Shown one piece after another: positions 62,714 through 64,000 of a DNA stretch of 64,000 nt. Origin of the DNA: Osmia lignaria lignaria (lineage: Eukaryota > Arthropoda > Insecta > Hymenoptera > Megachilidae); NCBI RefSeq assembly GCF_051020975.1, contig NW_027478158.1, positions 4,650,001 through 4,714,000 on the forward strand, written 5' to 3'. The position numbers were made by a program, and so were the translations under genes. Numbering within the stretch: the stretch's first letter is position 1; every line of letters starts with the position of its first letter. The notes beneath the pieces were generated by a model. The model was given only the letters and a program-made list of their open reading frames with translations, had not been told where the DNA came from and made no database searches.

Positions 62714-64000
62714 TTGCAGATTTATCTCAAGGGAAGGGGTGTGACGGACATATTTCGAGATATTTCTTCTTCTTGTTGTTCTTCTTCTGCACAGCTAAGC
62801 TGGAAGTGGCATTTGCGGCTCGCACTAGTGCAGAGTTATCTCAAAGAAAGGGGCCACGGTGTTTCTGTATCCCTATTATGTTGGTGCGGCTTCGGAACTT
62901 TTAAATATCTCGATATATCTCGAAAACTACGCTTCTGATCAAAAAATATCATAGAACATAAATTGTAGGAAACATAATTCTCTATAAAAAACGTCTCTTA
63001 ACATTTTGCCATAGCTCGCTTCGTTTCCGAGATATTTGCAGATTCATCTCAAAGGAACTGGCCTGACGGACATATTTCGAGATATTTCTTCTTCTTGTTG
63101 TTCTTCCTCTGCACAGCTAAGCTGGAAGTGGCATTTGCAGCTCGCAATAGTGCAGAGTTATCTCAAAGAAAGGGGCCACGGCGTTTCTGTATCTCTATTA
63201 TGTTGGTGCGGCTTCGGAACTTTTAAATATCTTGATATATCTCGAGAACTACGCATCTGATCAAAAAATATCATAGAAGATAAAAAGTAGGAAACTTAAT
63301 TCTCTACAAAAAAGGTCTCTTAACATTTTGCCATAGCTCGCTTCGTTTCCGAGATATTTGCAGATTTATCTCAAGGGAAGGGGTGTGACGGACATATTTC
63401 GAGATATTTCTTCTTCTTGTTGTTCTTCTTCTGCACAGCTAAGCTGGAAGTGGCATTTGCGGCTCGCACTAGTGCAGAGTTATCTCAAAGAAAGGGGCCA
63501 CGGTGTTTCTGTATCCCTATTATGTTGGTGCGGCTTCGGAACTTTTAAATATCTCGATATATCTCGAAAACTACGCTTCTGATCAAAAAATATCATAGAA
63601 CATAAATTGTAGGAAACATAATTCTCTATAAAAAACGTCTCTTAACATTTTGCCATAGCTCGCTTCGTTTCCGAGATATTTGCAGATTCATCTCAAAGGA
63701 ACTGGCCTGACGGACATATTTCGAGATATTTCTTCTTCTTGTTGTTCTTCCTCTGCACAGCTAAGCTGGAAGTGGCATTTGCAGCTCGCAATAGTGCAGA
63801 GTTATCTCAAAGAAAGGGGCCACGGCGTTTCTGTATCTCTATTATGTTGGTGCGGCTTCGGAACTTTTAAATATCTTGATATATCTCGAGAACTACGCAT
63901 CTGATCAAAAAATATCATAGAACATAAAAAGTAGGAAACTTAATTCTCTACAAAAAAGGTCTCTTAACATTTTGCCATAGGTCGCTTCGTTTCCGAGATA
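62714..64000 (+). repeat. Tandem dimer duplication at the right edge
   Basis: Dimers at 62714-63357 and 63358-64000 have a B unit with GGGTGTGACGG and TATCCCTATT and a CTCTATAAAAAACG tail, then a T-like unit with TTCATCTCAAAGG and CACGGCGTTTC. They are nearly identical. The second monomer of the second pair is cut by the window edge about one base short of complete. Confidence 0.9.

Larger units (their letters stand above)
1..64000. repeat. 322-bp satellite DNA array, head-to-tail
   Basis: The same 322-bp unit recurs without interruption across the whole window, always in the same orientation. Unit starts (the T of TTGCAGAT) lie at 261 + 322n up to 33749, then 34070 + 322n to 51780, 52104 + 322n to 57256, 57577 + 322n to 61119, and 61426 + 322n to 63680. 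That gives 198 unit starts and a partial unit at the left. Most units differ by a few substitutions; only four differ in length. No unique sequence, transposon or RNA gene interrupts it. GC is about 39%. The period is close to two nucleosome repeats, common among eukaryotic satellites, so heterochromatin is the likely setting. Centromeric function cannot be told from sequence. Both ends of the array lie outside the window. Confidence 0.99.

Noticed and set aside
1..64000. CRISPR array
   Set aside because: Units are contiguous 322-bp repeats with no short repeat and unique-spacer structure, and no cas-like genes.
1..64000. Transposable element or retroviral insertion
   Set aside because: No long terminal repeats, terminal inverted repeats, target-site duplication, or reverse transcriptase or transposase reading frame is present; the 322-bp phase continues across the window.
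1..64000. tRNA, 5S or other RNA gene within the monomer
   Set aside because: I could not find a cloverleaf with a TTCRANNC arm, a 5S-like internal control region, or other RNA signature in the consensus on either strand.

Overview
The window is one uninterrupted satellite DNA array. A 322-bp monomer (about 39% GC; 126 G+C of 322 by hand count) is repeated head-to-tail in one orientation from base 1 to base 64000. With the monomer started at the T of TTGCAGAT (position 261), there are 198 unit starts (the last unit runs about one base past the right edge) plus a partial unit at the left edge. Only four units differ from 322 bp: 33749-34069 (321), 51780-52103 (324), 57256-57576 (321) and 61119-61425 (307). 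No unique flank, transposon, RNA gene or convincing protein gene is visible. Both window edges fall inside the array, so its true length is unknown.

Long homogeneous tandem arrays with a period near two nucleosomes point to eukaryotic constitutive heterochromatin (pericentromere, centromere or a heterochromatic block). The species cannot be read from the sequence. An arthropod or other animal is plausible but is only a guess. There is no canonical CENP-B box.

The monomers fall into recognisable variants, named here for convenience. A: CTCGAGAAC then CGCATCTG, usually an AAAAAGTAGG tail. B: CTCGAAAAC then CGCTTCTG, usually an AAATTGTAGG tail. S: CTCGAAGCGG, AAAGAGGCC, TGTACCTC. T: TTCAGCTCAAAGGAACTGG. 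Q: CTGGCAGTGG. H: TTTATCACAAGGG. N: CTAAACTGGAAG and TTTCCAGC. They combine into local higher-order repeats (HORs) whose unit size changes along the array.

Layout. 0-10.5 kb: a six-monomer block duplicated 4,508 bp apart, and tandem B-Q-H trimers. 10.5-16.7 kb: alternating A/B-like units, a four-monomer tandem duplication and an 11-monomer shift. 18.6-27.6 kb: 7-, 10- and 6-monomer shifts involving T and S variants. 27.6-39 kb: 644-bp dimers, then a 1,610-bp pentamer and a 7,083-bp segmental duplication. 40-46 kb: mostly A units with 6-monomer duplications. 46.6-52 kb: an eight-monomer tandem duplication with one extra monomer in the second copy. 55.3-61.1 kb: three copies of a roughly seven-monomer HOR, one with a chimeric monomer. 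62.7-64 kb: a terminal dimer duplication.

Inside the monomer, two features are not explained by simple tandem repetition. One is a diverged internal duplication (monomer positions 289-322 plus 1-34 against 97-146). The other is a recurring octamer CGAGATAT, or its complement ATATCTCG, at several positions. Reading frames of about 74 codons occur in most monomers, but they mostly start at TTG and accumulate mainly amino-acid-changing differences, so they are treated as by-products of the repeat.
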